64,000 bases of DNA from the NCBI RefSeq assembly GCF_002994045.1, contig NZ_MQUC01000003.1, positions 248,001-312,000 of the forward strand, given 5' to 3'. Shown here in pieces: positions 46,495 to 54,392 of this stretch. Each line of letters starts with the position of its first letter. The stretch's first letter is position 1. Both the position numbers and the translations under genes were made by a program. The notes beneath the pieces were generated by a model that saw only the letters and a list, made by a program, of their open reading frames with translations, ran no database searches and had not been told where the DNA came from. The DNA is from Nonlabens agnitus. GTDB lineage: Bacteria; Bacteroidota; Bacteroidia; Flavobacteriales; Flavobacteriaceae.

Positions 46495-46947
46495 ATGAAA
46501 AAAGAACAGCCTGATTATAGCGATTTACAGCACAGTGTAGATACGCTTATAAGAAAATTTGGACTAGTTAAGACCATAGAAGTCATCAATAATCTTTCTG
46601 GAAATGCCCAGCTTAAATCCAGCGATACCCAAAAGGTAAAACTGCTCGTTTTGTAAATTATCTCGCAGAGCATCCAAATTTTTGATCTTCAAGAACAGGA
46701 GTTTTACACCTGCACGATTCAAGAATACCGTGATGCCAGGATGGCGTGTTATTTCTTACTGAAGAAATATACTGATACCAGTTATGCTAAGATAGGCGAG
46801 AGTTTTAAGCAGTCTAAGCGAGCTGTGATGTACAACTACCATAAGTGCGATGGAATCTTTTCCATCCCAAGCTTCTACAAACCTTTTGTAGCCAATCTTC
46901 AAGTTCTGGAAAACAATGTGGTCAACTTTATCGCAAAACTCAATTAG
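46495..46947 (+). pseudogene. DnaA domain IV-like protein gene, frameshifted
   Basis: The 5' part (MKKEQPDYSDLQHSVDTLIR) runs to a TAA at 46654. An alternative frame reads GKTARFVNYLAEHPN, and the first frame resumes with DLQEQEFYTC. The end (RMACYFLLKKYTDTSYAKIG) resembles the DnaA C-terminal helix-turn-helix. Adding one A to the A4 at 46631-46634 opens the middle frame; a second indel lies near 46685. A likely replication or regulatory gene of the backbone element. Confidence 0.6.
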
Positions 46948-46952
46948 AATTT

Positions 46953-47307
46953 ATGAAAGAAGAAATAGCTCAAGAAGTTAAGGACGTCCTTACCAGCACC
47001 AGAAGAAATCACGTTTGAAAGTATTCAGGGCGAAGACAGTAGTCCGCTCAACCAACCTGTGATAGAAAAAGATATCGGTGGCGATCGACCAATAGAAAAT
47101 GATCCCAAAAAGCAAAAAAGCTGGAACGTTTGGAAACCAGACCGACCGCACCAGATGCCAGAAGAACCTGTGACACCATCCAGCGAGCAACCAGAGTTCC
47201 GCAAAACGGTAGAAGAAAATGTTGCACAAGAAAAAAGCGAGCAACCACTAGATGACTGGCGCCAAAGGACAATCGATGATCGGTGCATTATGTACCGTGC
47301 GTCATAA
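46953..47307 (+). pseudogene. Proline/acid-rich gene remnant fused to a deletion junction
   Basis: Starts MKEEIAQEVKDVLT, shifts frame near 46995, then continues APEEITFESIQGED to EQPLDDW. The rest of this frame is anti-structure over the ATPase fragment. Low-complexity, Pro/Glu/Gln-rich. It probably lost its 3' half in the same deletion that removed the ATPase N-terminus. Confidence 0.5.
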
Positions 47308-47782
47308 AGGAATCGACATTGTGCTCACGCATCAGTCCGTAGCAAAAATTACTACATCAGAATGGCAAAACTGTACGTGGTTGCGCTTACACCATCAGGC
47401 GGATGATGTGACGCGCTATCGAGAACGTATCCCAAAATATCAAATGGTACGTATTGGGCAGCTCATTGTAGATGAACAATACGAGTTATGTTCTAATGCC
47501 TTTGCTATGGGCAAGATCATAGAACAGGAATATAAAATCCAGAAAAGTTTCTTTGTTTATATCAATATGCGAGAGCAGCGTATACGTGGTTGGAGCCGTG
47601 CAGCGTTTATACGTGCCTGTAAAAAATTTATCGACCAGGAAGAAAGCCGTAAAGTAAAAATGCTACCGAATGAAGAAGATTTTGACGGCAACAATATTTA
47701 CAAAACAAAGAACGATGCCATTGTAAAATTGATTTCAGATAAGTTGCGTTATCAAGAGGATGGAATGGTTGGGCCTATGTAA
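47252..47782 (+). pseudogene. FtsK/HerA/Zot-like ATPase, C-terminal fragment
   Basis: 176 codons beginning within a different gene. The sequence MIGALCTVRHKGIDIVLTHQ is the sensor (TQ/THQ) strand that follows Walker B in packaging and DNA-pumping ATPases. Walker A and B are absent, removed by a deletion. The C-terminal SWAP (GQLIVDEQYELC) is like late regions of Zot-type ATPases. Nothing upstream supplies the missing half. Confidence 0.6.
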
Positions 47783-47784
47783 TT

Positions 47785-48783
47785 TTAATCAATCTTTTCA
47801 AAGTATTTCTTATAAACATAGCCAGTTTTTGGCTCTCCTGTTTCATTATCTATATAATAGATTAGCAGATACTTATGCAAAGTTTCGATAACACTTACAG
47901 ATTGTCCCTTTTTAACCAGACCTTTTTTGGCTGCTCGTTTTTTATTACTAATTCTTAAATTGACGTTAGTAGTTGCTCTTCTTTGTCTGGTTATTTCCTT
48001 TAGAATTTTGTCTAATTTGATTTCAGTTTTTTTCTGGGTAGCAACAGTTTCATTTCTGAATTTTTCCAGTAATTCTTTATTACTCAATTTTTGAGAGTCG
48101 CCATAGAGAGTGAATATCATTACAATAAATGAAATGATACCCATTAGATTATTTACAAAACTTATTACTTTTTCTGATTTTGTTTTGTTTTTTATCGCTA
48201 TTAGCTCCTCAAGAACCTGATTTTGGTACTGTTGAAATACCTCAATAGATACATAATTACTTGGAGTAACTTGAAGGACTTTTGCCTGCGATGCAATCAC
48301 TTCAGTCACTTCCTCAACAAGATCATATTCCTCTTCAGCTACATCAAGGTCATCAAATGAAATATTCTTCAAAAAATCTGTAGAAATTCCTCTCAGTGCA
48401 ACTTCCATAGCATTCAATGGCTTCACATAATTTTCAGCATACATTGATGACAAAGATGATAAAGATGACAAGCGCTGATTGAGCAAGGCGTGATTGGATA
48501 TAATGCCATCCATCTGATTTTTAAGTGGATTGTCTTTATACCAATCTAATAGCGGTGCGATTCCAGATGCCACTTTAGAAATAGAATTCATCGATTCAAT
48601 TCCAGGATGTTGGTGCATTGATTTAAGGATATCTAAAGCACCACCAAATGTCGCAATATTTGTAGGATACTGAATGCGTTTAGTCATTTCATTTACCCAA
48701 TCTAAATTTGCAATACTACCCATCGCTGCTTCTATAGCTTTTTGGCTTGTATTTATATTTTTGAATTGATCTAATGGGTTCAT
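47785..48783 (-). CDS. Membrane protein with C-terminal SH3-like domain, unknown
   Basis: 332 aa. Helical N-terminal 180 aa rich in Ser/Asn/Met, one transmembrane segment (about 210-232, FVNNLMGIISFIVMIFTLYG), a charged coiled coil, and a basic C-terminal bacterial SH3 domain (about 270-332; LRISNKKRAAKKGLVKKG, then YVYKKYFEKI). Stops 3 bp from the ATPase remnant stop, tail to tail. Topology resembles membrane-effector proteins of abortive systems, but it is not a family I know. Confidence 0.6.
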   Translation of the reverse strand: MNPLDQFKNINTSQKAIEAAMGSIANLDWVNEMTKRIQYPTNIATFGGALDILKSMHQHPGIESMNSISKVASGIAPLLDWYKDNPLKNQMDGIISNHALLNQRLSSLSSLSSMYAENYVKPLNAMEVALRGISTDFLKNISFDDLDVAEEEYDLVEEVTEVIASQAKVLQVTPSNYVSIEVFQQYQNQVLEELIAIKNKTKSEKVISFVNNLMGIISFIVMIFTLYGDSQKLSNKELLEKFRNETVATQKKTEIKLDKILKEITRQRRATTNVNLRISNKKRAAKKGLVKKGQSVSVIETLHKYLLIYYIDNETGEPKTGYVYKKYFEKID

Positions 48784-48827
48784 ATTGATATTGAGTTAAT
48801 GGGTAATAGATATTGAGTTTGTTTAAT

Positions 48828-49808
48828 TTATGACATCTCCCATTTAATTTCTCTCACACGATTCTTAATAGTTTTAAGAGATTTCAAGACCTCTTCATCA
48901 GCAGGTAATTTGCCAGTAAGCAACTCTTTGAAAGAGCCGTTGTAAGTTGGTTTTATTTTGCTCCAAACGCCTTCAAGATCTTCAAATATGAGTGCTTTGC
49001 TTGGGTGTTTTGATAGCCACTCCTTATCATTAGGTATTGCTTTGTCATCATCTTTCCCTACTTGATTGAGCATTGCAGAAAAGTCTTCACTTGCTAGAAA
49101 ATCTTGTATCCGCTCTAACTTTAATAATTGGTGCAAATCATAGGTGTGTCTTACTTTATCTGCCAAGTCTTTCAAAGGGTTTTCGGTATATGAAAATCGC
49201 ACCAGACTTATCACTTTCTCACAAAAGGTACGCTCAATATCTAGCGCAACTACTTTAAAAGGTTCGAGCTCGTATTTAGTTATCAGATCCACATTTCCTG
49301 TACTGGCAATCAAACCGGTAATCATCGAGTGTATTTCGATCGTACTGCTGGGATGCGGGCTTCCATAGCTTGAGACTTCAACCACAATCTCGTCACGGAC
49401 GTGGCCAAAGGCGCCATCCATTCCGCTTTTATTATAACTGTACACCAGTTTTCTGATCTTACCCTTTTTGTTCTCGATTAAATGATCAGGTACATAAGTT
49501 AGAGGTTCGGCCACAGCTTCTGTGACTAATTTAAGTTTCTTCTTGATGGCGTTACTTCCTTCCTCCTCAGTAGTGATGATGACGAGATCTATATCTTCTG
49601 AAAAGCGCTCGATGATCTTATAACACTTTGATAGAGACGTTCCACCTTTAAAAACAGTAATATCCTTAGACGTAGGATTTGTGAAAATTTGTTTGAGCGC
49701 AAAAGTGACCCAGTAGTCCTTTTCAATAAATATTTCGGCAATGCCGTAATGATCAGCGGCGGCGCGTATCGCATTTCTGAAGGGTTCCTGATATTCGTGT
49801 AATTTCAT
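48828..49808 (-). CDS. abiEii: AbiEii-type nucleotidyltransferase toxin
   Basis: 326 aa. Motif I VFKGGTSLSKCYK (53-64) with GG-S, and the metal-binding Glu71-Asp72-x-Asp74 (FSEDIDLVII), define the AbiEii/type IV toxin nucleotidyltransferase family that modifies tRNA acceptor ends. It follows the antitoxin gene with stop and start overlapping by one base (TAATG), the standard AbiE order. Confidence 0.9.
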   Translation of the reverse strand: MKLHEYQEPFRNAIRAAADHYGIAEIFIEKDYWVTFALKQIFTNPTSKDITVFKGGTSLSKCYKIIERFSEDIDLVIITTEEEGSNAIKKKLKLVTEAVAEPLTYVPDHLIENKKGKIRKLVYSYNKSGMDGAFGHVRDEIVVEVSSYGSPHPSSTIEIHSMITGLIASTGNVDLITKYELEPFKVVALDIERTFCEKVISLVRFSYTENPLKDLADKVRHTYDLHQLLKLERIQDFLASEDFSAMLNQVGKDDDKAIPNDKEWLSKHPSKALIFEDLEGVWSKIKPTYNGSFKELLTGKLPADEEVLKSLKTIKNRVREIKWEMS

Positions 49809-50533
49809 TAAGCGATGTTCCAGTTGTTTATTGTGGGTAATAGATCCTTGGAAATCCCAAAGGTGTAGGTACTTAAAGCATTTATGTTTTCACGCAATGC
49901 GTTGCTCTGTTTTTCTAATCCCATAAACTCGTAGATGGCACCTATTAAGGCAGCAACTTTAGGTGGGTACGCTTTCGCGAAAGCGGTAAAACGTTCAAGA
50001 TCTTTTGCCGAAAATTGAGCTATTCTATTTTTGAGAAATGAAAGAATTTGAGAGCTATCGCCATCAGGAATATTTTTAAAGTCTTTTGCAACATCGAGCA
50101 CCTGTAGTAATGGAATGTTCTTTTTAGAAACGGTTACATAGCTCTTTGCAGGTCGTACCATCGTGTTTCCTACCTTACCACGTACTTGTTTTGAAAAACT
50201 AGCAATTCTTACCACGTTAGGAACCTGAGTGGTCAGCCTGAATTGATTGTACAAGCGCACTCCAGTAATGTAGGCCACCTGTTTGTTATCTTCAAAAAGA
50301 TAAATGTTGAGCAGTTCTGTATCACTAGGTCTTAATTCGCCAAAGTCTGTTTGTTTAGGCTTATAATAAACACCTTTTCTATATCTCTTTATAGTACCAG
50401 CAGTAACTAGCCTACTTAAAGACTTAGATGCAGCTGTAAACTCACCTTGAGATATAGCAAGATCATCGTATGTAAATGCATCTCCTGCATCTATACTAGC
50501 TATCTTATCTTTTATGTATGCTGTTATATTCAT
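49808..50533 (-). CDS. abiEi: AbiEi-type antitoxin/transcriptional repressor (DUF6088)
   Basis: 241 aa. N-terminal winged helix (FTYDDLAISQGEFTAASKSLSRLV, GTIKRYRKGVYYKP) that should bind the promoter, and a C-terminal domain that neutralises the toxin. DUF6088-type antitoxin. First gene of the AbiE operon. The recurrent palindrome lies in its 3' part and encodes FAKA. A dyad at 50571-50600 lies 38 bp upstream. Confidence 0.88.
   Translation of the reverse strand: MNITAYIKDKIASIDAGDAFTYDDLAISQGEFTAASKSLSRLVTAGTIKRYRKGVYYKPKQTDFGELRPSDTELLNIYLFEDNKQVAYITGVRLYNQFRLTTQVPNVVRIASFSKQVRGKVGNTMVRPAKSYVTVSKKNIPLLQVLDVAKDFKNIPDGDSSQILSFLKNRIAQFSAKDLERFTAFAKAYPPKVAALIGAIYEFMGLEKQSNALRENINALSTYTFGISKDLLPTINNWNIA
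49970..49985. repeat. Palindrome CGCTTTCGCGAAAGCG inside abiEi
   Basis: Perfect copy within cargo DNA, in frame as FTAFAKAYPP. Confidence 0.9.
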
Positions 50534-50570
50534 AGTTTAAGCACTACAAAGATAGTTTAATTCTTAATAA

Positions 50571-50600
50571 TGTCAAGTTTTTACATATATTTACTTGACA
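50571..50600 (-). promoter_or_regulatory. Inverted repeat upstream of abiEi (candidate operator)
   Basis: Perfect 8-bp arms TGTCAAGT and ACTTGACA with a 14-bp spacer, 38 bp upstream of the abiEi start. Two AGTTTAA direct repeats lie between it and the gene (about 50535 and 50555). AbiEi antitoxins repress their own promoters through inverted repeats, so this is the likely site. Confidence 0.65.
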
Positions 50601-50741
50601 TATATAGCAACATCTATTCCTTTATTAGTTTCTTTATTTATAGCTTGTTCTATAGCTCCAGCATCTCTATCTCCGTCCCAAAGTCCCATACCTTACTACG
50701 GTAAACCCTCTACTTCCCTTAATCTTTGTGCTCACAAGGTT
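50591..50741 (-). pseudogene. Short remnant of an unknown gene
   Basis: Joining two frames gives TKIKGSRGFTVVRYG, then LWDGDRDAGAIEQAINKETN and GIDVAIYVK, ending at TAA 50591. Only the C-terminal ~50 residues remain, with a frame change near 50690. Family not recognised. Confidence 0.4.
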
Positions 50742-50788
50742 TAGAGACCTGCCCATTATTACAAACAGTTTTACAAAAACAACCGAAA

Positions 50789-51059
50789 ATGGCACAGAAA
50801 AATGACATCGCTTGGCAATCTATAATGTATTGAAAGGAGCAGGAATCGCTGGCATCGCAATAGGAACCTTACTGGTAGCACCTATGGTTCAAAAGATGAA
50901 GGCAAAAAAGCTCGCAGAAAAAAACAAGAAGACTGCGGCTGTCCCCACCAAAAAGGCAAAGCATTTAGAGATGCGCCAACCAATAAGGAACAACATATTC
51001 TTGAGATGAAAAACTCCATTGTTGCAATGGACAAATCCCAGACTAATGAAAGATTATAA
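50789..51059 (+). pseudogene. Small membrane protein of the backbone, two frameshifts
   Basis: Read as MAQKNDIAWQS, then YNVLKGAGIAGIAIGTLLV (membrane helix), then KMKAKKLAEKNKKTAAVPTKK, then KAFRDAPTNKEQHILEMKNS and a stop at 51059. The second junction is restored by one more A in A5 (50950-50954); the first lies near 50815-50825. The 3' end overlaps the start of the acidic protein gene. Confidence 0.6.
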
Positions 51060-51993
51060 CGACGAGTTAATGCGCTACGAAGAAGACGCAGAAAACCAAT
51101 ACGACGATTACGACCACGAAGAGGACTATGATGACTATGACGATGAGGACGACTTCGATACAGGCTTTAAAGGCCTGGAAGATGGTTATGATGATGAATT
51201 TGAAGACGAGTACGACGACTATGATGAATATGCAGATGAAGTCGAGTACGACGACTATGATGAATATGCAGATGAAGTCGAGTACGAAGATGATTATGAC
51301 GACTACACCGCAGCGACAGTAGGCAAGATTGATCCTAACGACCGTACCCTAACGGTAGTGATCACAAACAAATCTGGAGCAGCAGCAGAGGCAAATGTTT
51401 TTGGCGGTAACCGTGAGGTGGCACAGCCTAATGGTGTGACCGTAGAGATAGAAGAATCCAGTCACAAGGAAGTACGTGAAGAGAGTAAGGCAAACCCTTT
51501 TAAAATATCGGGAATGAAGTACTCTGTGAGCAATCCGCTACAGTTTAATAATGTACTGCGTGTGGAGCGTAGAACAGCTTCAGGTTCAAAAACGACCAGA
51601 GTGTATCAACCGCGGAATGCGACTTCGCCACAAAACTTTACCCAAACACTCATTGACGATGACAACTTCGAGATGGACGTGACGGGACAGGATTCCCTTC
51701 AGATAATGGTGGAAGATGGTGTTACGGCCGTATTCACATTTACCATTAAAGCAAGAGCAAATCTAGGCAACTTGTTTAAAGGTCAGAACGTTGCAGAACT
51801 CTCTCGTGCGCCACGTACGACAGGGCTCCCACAACTGGATCTGATACGCAGTCGTAGAAAACCCAGACCATTAGGGCAACCCAGACGTAGAGAGAGGCGT
51901 TCTCGCAGGAGACCTGTAAGCCGTCGTCGATATGTCAGAAAACCGATGGCGAGACGGTCTAAGTCACGCCTTGTAAGACGTAAGAGACGATAG
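51046..51993 (+). CDS. Acidic/basic bipolar protein of the backbone (virion-like?)
   Basis: 315 aa from ATG 51046. Residues 5-95 are extremely acidic (Asp/Glu/Tyr) with two exact 12-aa repeats (YDDYDEYADEVE). The centre (about 95-255) has alternating strands (TLTVVITNKSGAAAEANVFG; LQIMVEDGVTAVFTFTIKA) that suggest a beta-sandwich such as a single jelly roll. The last 50 residues are Arg/Ser-rich and strongly basic (RRRERRSRRRPVSRRRY). Such charge asymmetry fits a capsid or DNA-packing protein, but this is a guess from composition. Confidence 0.65.
   Translation: MKDYNDELMRYEEDAENQYDDYDHEEDYDDYDDEDDFDTGFKGLEDGYDDEFEDEYDDYDEYADEVEYDDYDEYADEVEYEDDYDDYTAATVGKIDPNDRTLTVVITNKSGAAAEANVFGGNREVAQPNGVTVEIEESSHKEVREESKANPFKISGMKYSVSNPLQFNNVLRVERRTASGSKTTRVYQPRNATSPQNFTQTLIDDDNFEMDVTGQDSLQIMVEDGVTAVFTFTIKARANLGNLFKGQNVAELSRAPRTTGLPQLDLIRSRRKPRPLGQPRRRERRSRRRPVSRRRYVRKPMARRSKSRLVRRKRR
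51208..51279 (+). repeat. Two tandem 36-bp repeats in the acidic gene
   Basis: Exact copies 51208-51243 and 51244-51279 (starting GAGTACGACGACTATG), in frame, encoding the repeated acidic 12-mer; recent replication slippage. Confidence 0.9.
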
Positions 51994-52034
51994 TTGGAGC
52001 TCCGACTTGAGTCTTGACTCTTTCCCTAATTGAG

Positions 52035-52084
52035 ACAGCCAGAGTCACGGTTTCCCCCAAACCTAGCTCTGGCTGTACTTTTTT
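52035..52084 (+). terminator. Rho-independent terminator after the acidic gene
   Basis: Stem ACAGCCAGAG / CTCTGGCTGT (10 bp), 22-nt loop, followed by ACTTTTTT. It ends the transcript of the acidic protein gene before the next backbone gene. Confidence 0.8.
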
Positions 52085-52095
52085 AACGATACCCT

Positions 52096-52341
52096 ATGAA
52101 ACGCAACAATAACCCCAAAAATCTCGCACAGAACAGGATAGACTATATCGTCTTCCATAACACCGATGCTGCAAATGACATTTTGTTTGATTATGGTTTT
52201 GAAAAAATTGACGACCAGCAACATCTTTCCCAAGCGGTCAAAGAACTTGTAAAGAACAAAGGCAGAAAGGTCATTAAGCTTCTTCTGAAAATTCATCCGG
52301 ACAAGACAGCAATTCTTCAGGTAAATACTGTTGAAAATTGA
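52096..52341 (+). CDS. Small unknown backbone protein
   Basis: 81 aa. MKRNNNPKNLAQNRIDYIVF, then helical DQQHLSQAVKELVKNKGRKV and IKLLLKIHPDKTAI. A C-terminal sequence resembling HPDKTAIL occurs in short phage proteins, as far as I recall. The frame ends next to a broken coiled-coil gene and may once have been fused to it. Confidence 0.5.
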   Translation: MKRNNNPKNLAQNRIDYIVFHNTDAANDILFDYGFEKIDDQQHLSQAVKELVKNKGRKVIKLLLKIHPDKTAILQVNTVEN

Positions 52342-52714
52342 AAAATGCAGAGATACAGCATATTAACGCACAGGCCAATGACAGCATTGTGACCAACCGG
52401 GTGCAATGGTCTGAAAAAATGGAAAAACGCATCAGGTAGCTTGAGGATAAAAATACCTCAATGTCGCGCACGATTACTAAACAGCGTGACCGTATTACAG
52501 AGCTTGAAAAATACATCGAGCAGCTGGAAGCCGAAATTCAGATTTACAACAAAAAGAAAATCTTAAGAACGTAGATAAAGGAAGTAACACGCTCAATTAC
52601 ATTTTTGCTACATTTACCTTGCTAAGTGCTATTAAAATAGGCTCTGACCTATATTTGAGATACAAGGAAAGTCAGCAGAAAAAGAAGCCCTGCAATTGTA
52701 AAGACAAGGCTTAA
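52338..52714 (+). pseudogene. Coiled-coil plus membrane-helix protein gene, nonsense and frameshift
   Basis: From TTG 52338 the frame reads NAEIQHINAQANDSIVTN and a long coiled coil, with TAG at 52437-52439 in place of a likely Gln. After KK at 52557-52560 (A4; one A missing) the frame moves to NLKNVDKGSNTLNYIFATF and a single membrane helix, ending CNCKDKA. About 125 aa when repaired. Confidence 0.6.
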
Positions 52715-52758
52715 CTGCATTAAACGATAACCACCATATTTATATAGGATTAGGCACA

Positions 52759-53240
52759 ATGGCGCTACTTATGGGTGGCGCTTTTTTGGCTTATAAATTT
52801 AGCAAGTCGAGCGTTAAGTCTAAGCCATATAAGCGAAATGGCATTGCTGTGGATCTCTCGGTCTTTGACAGCCCAGATATGCCTGGCTCTGGAAACTGTA
52901 TGGAGAGACGACTTATAGCGATGCTGCACAACCTATCTCTGAAAACCGGTTATCCTATATTCAGTTGGATAAACTCTGGAGCCCGAAGTGAGGCTCATAA
53001 TCGTAAATTAGGTGGCTTGCGCAACTCTTCTCATAAAATACCTACTTGTAAAGCTGTGGATATCAGAGCTTCTTCCAAATCAATCCGCAACAATCTGGCT
53101 ATGGCAGCACGTGATGTTGGCTTTAAACGCATCGGTGTAGGCAATACGTTTGTTCATCTGGATGTAGATGAAGGAAAATCGCAATATGTGGCTTGGGGTT
53201 ACCTAGTGGGGCTGCTGCGGAGATTAATCCTTTTGTGTAG
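52759..53240 (+). CDS. Membrane-anchored M15-family peptidase (lysin-like), 3'-frameshifted
   Basis: Single N-terminal membrane helix (3-16, LLMGGAFLAYKF), then the M15/DD-peptidase zinc site: His92 (SSHKIPTCKAVDI, Asp101) and His133-x-Asp135 (FVHLDVD). The uncorrected frame reads on to 53274 with a nonsense tail (LLRRLILLCS). One extra base in the G4 run at 53195-53198 gives the natural ending GLPSGAAAEINPFV and a TAG at 53238-53240. Peptidoglycan-cutting enzyme of a phage-like unit. Confidence 0.75.
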
Positions 53241-53243
53241 TTG

Positions 53244-54392
53244 CTACAGTCTGCCAAAGGCTTCAATGAAGTAATCTCTCGGAATTTTTTCTTGTTCTAA
53301 TCTTAGATTCTTTGTCCTTAAATATTGATACAATTCTTGTTCTCGGTCCATAAGATTTGGTAGTACTTCGGCAAAGGTCGTTTTTCCTTTATCACCTTGG
53401 TAAAATTTCTCGAAAGTTCCTCTGTCCATTAGTATGCTTTTGACATTATCGTGAAAACCTCTTAGCTGAGATAGAATATCAAATCCGTGCGCATCAAAAT
53501 CGCCCCAATAAATAAGTTCAACGTCTTTTAGCCATTCAACAGCTTTTAGGTTTACAACGCTGTAGCCTTTACCGAAAATGACGATTGTACTTTCTTTATT
53601 AGGGATAGTCAGCGCGTTATATAAAGACACCTTGTTTTCTACGACAAGTACACGTTTTAAAGGGATTGTTAATTTTTTAAATGCACTAAGTGGCAAAGCC
53701 AAATCATCAAATCCTGCAAAGTGGTTTTTAGAAATTTGCTCATCCAAAACCTTAAACCGTATCATTGGCTCAGCTTTCTTGAGCCCAAAGCGTTTTTCAA
53801 AATTCTTAGCCTCTTCATCAAGGTATTCTGGCTCTAAAACTATGTTGAGAAGCTCCTGTAAAAGTCCTTTGTTGTTTTCAATGAATTTGGTGTGGACATT
53901 TATAGGCAATTCCCTATTGTATAGGTTTGGACGCGGGTTGTTTTTGAAGTAGGTTAGAACCTTGAGGTAATCCTCCCATTTATATATATTTTTCTGTAAA
54001 ATAGACGGCTTATTTAAAACAAGATCTCTTAAGTCTGGAAAAATCTTAAATGTACTTTGACTGAGTTGTATGAATATTTCAACCTCCTTTTCTTTCCCTA
54101 AATATTTTAAAAAATCAATTTCATTTAGAAAAGAAAAAAGTGTTGGTAGGCTCTGTAGACCCAAACCTTTTTTTCGCTTTTCTGTATAGGTAATCTCATA
54201 ACCAAAGCCTCTTTTTTCTTTCGAATCCAAATAGAGCCTTTTTATTTCCTCACTATAATTTGAAGTGCTTTTACTAGGGATTTTATTTCCAGGTATTACC
54301 AGCGGGAAAAATTCTGTACCAGCTATTTTACTTTGTAAATAAGAGGGGTACCTTCTTAATGCTTTTTTGAATATTTCTACCGGTGTAATCAT
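53244..54392 (-). CDS. jetD: Wadjet JetD (topoisomerase VI-like nuclease)
   Basis: 382 aa. The Toprim fold has the catalytic Glu in VLVVENKVSLYNAL and the D-x-D in IYWGDFDAHGFDIL. An N-terminal helical domain precedes it. JetD cuts closed circular DNA held by the JetABC condensin, protecting against plasmids. The start overlaps the jetC stop by 4 bp, and the stop sits 3 bp from the M15 gene's corrected stop. Confidence 0.93.
   Translation of the reverse strand: MITPVEIFKKALRRYPSYLQSKIAGTEFFPLVIPGNKIPSKSTSNYSEEIKRLYLDSKEKRGFGYEITYTEKRKKGLGLQSLPTLFSFLNEIDFLKYLGKEKEVEIFIQLSQSTFKIFPDLRDLVLNKPSILQKNIYKWEDYLKVLTYFKNNPRPNLYNRELPINVHTKFIENNKGLLQELLNIVLEPEYLDEEAKNFEKRFGLKKAEPMIRFKVLDEQISKNHFAGFDDLALPLSAFKKLTIPLKRVLVVENKVSLYNALTIPNKESTIVIFGKGYSVVNLKAVEWLKDVELIYWGDFDAHGFDILSQLRGFHDNVKSILMDRGTFEKFYQGDKGKTTFAEVLPNLMDREQELYQYLRTKNLRLEQEKIPRDYFIEAFGRL

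Noticed and set aside
53241..53274. The last residues of the uncorrected M15 frame (LLRRLILLCS...) as true protein
   Set aside because: The other frame gives the family-like end GLPSGAAAEINPFV; the longer tail is antisense to the jetD end.
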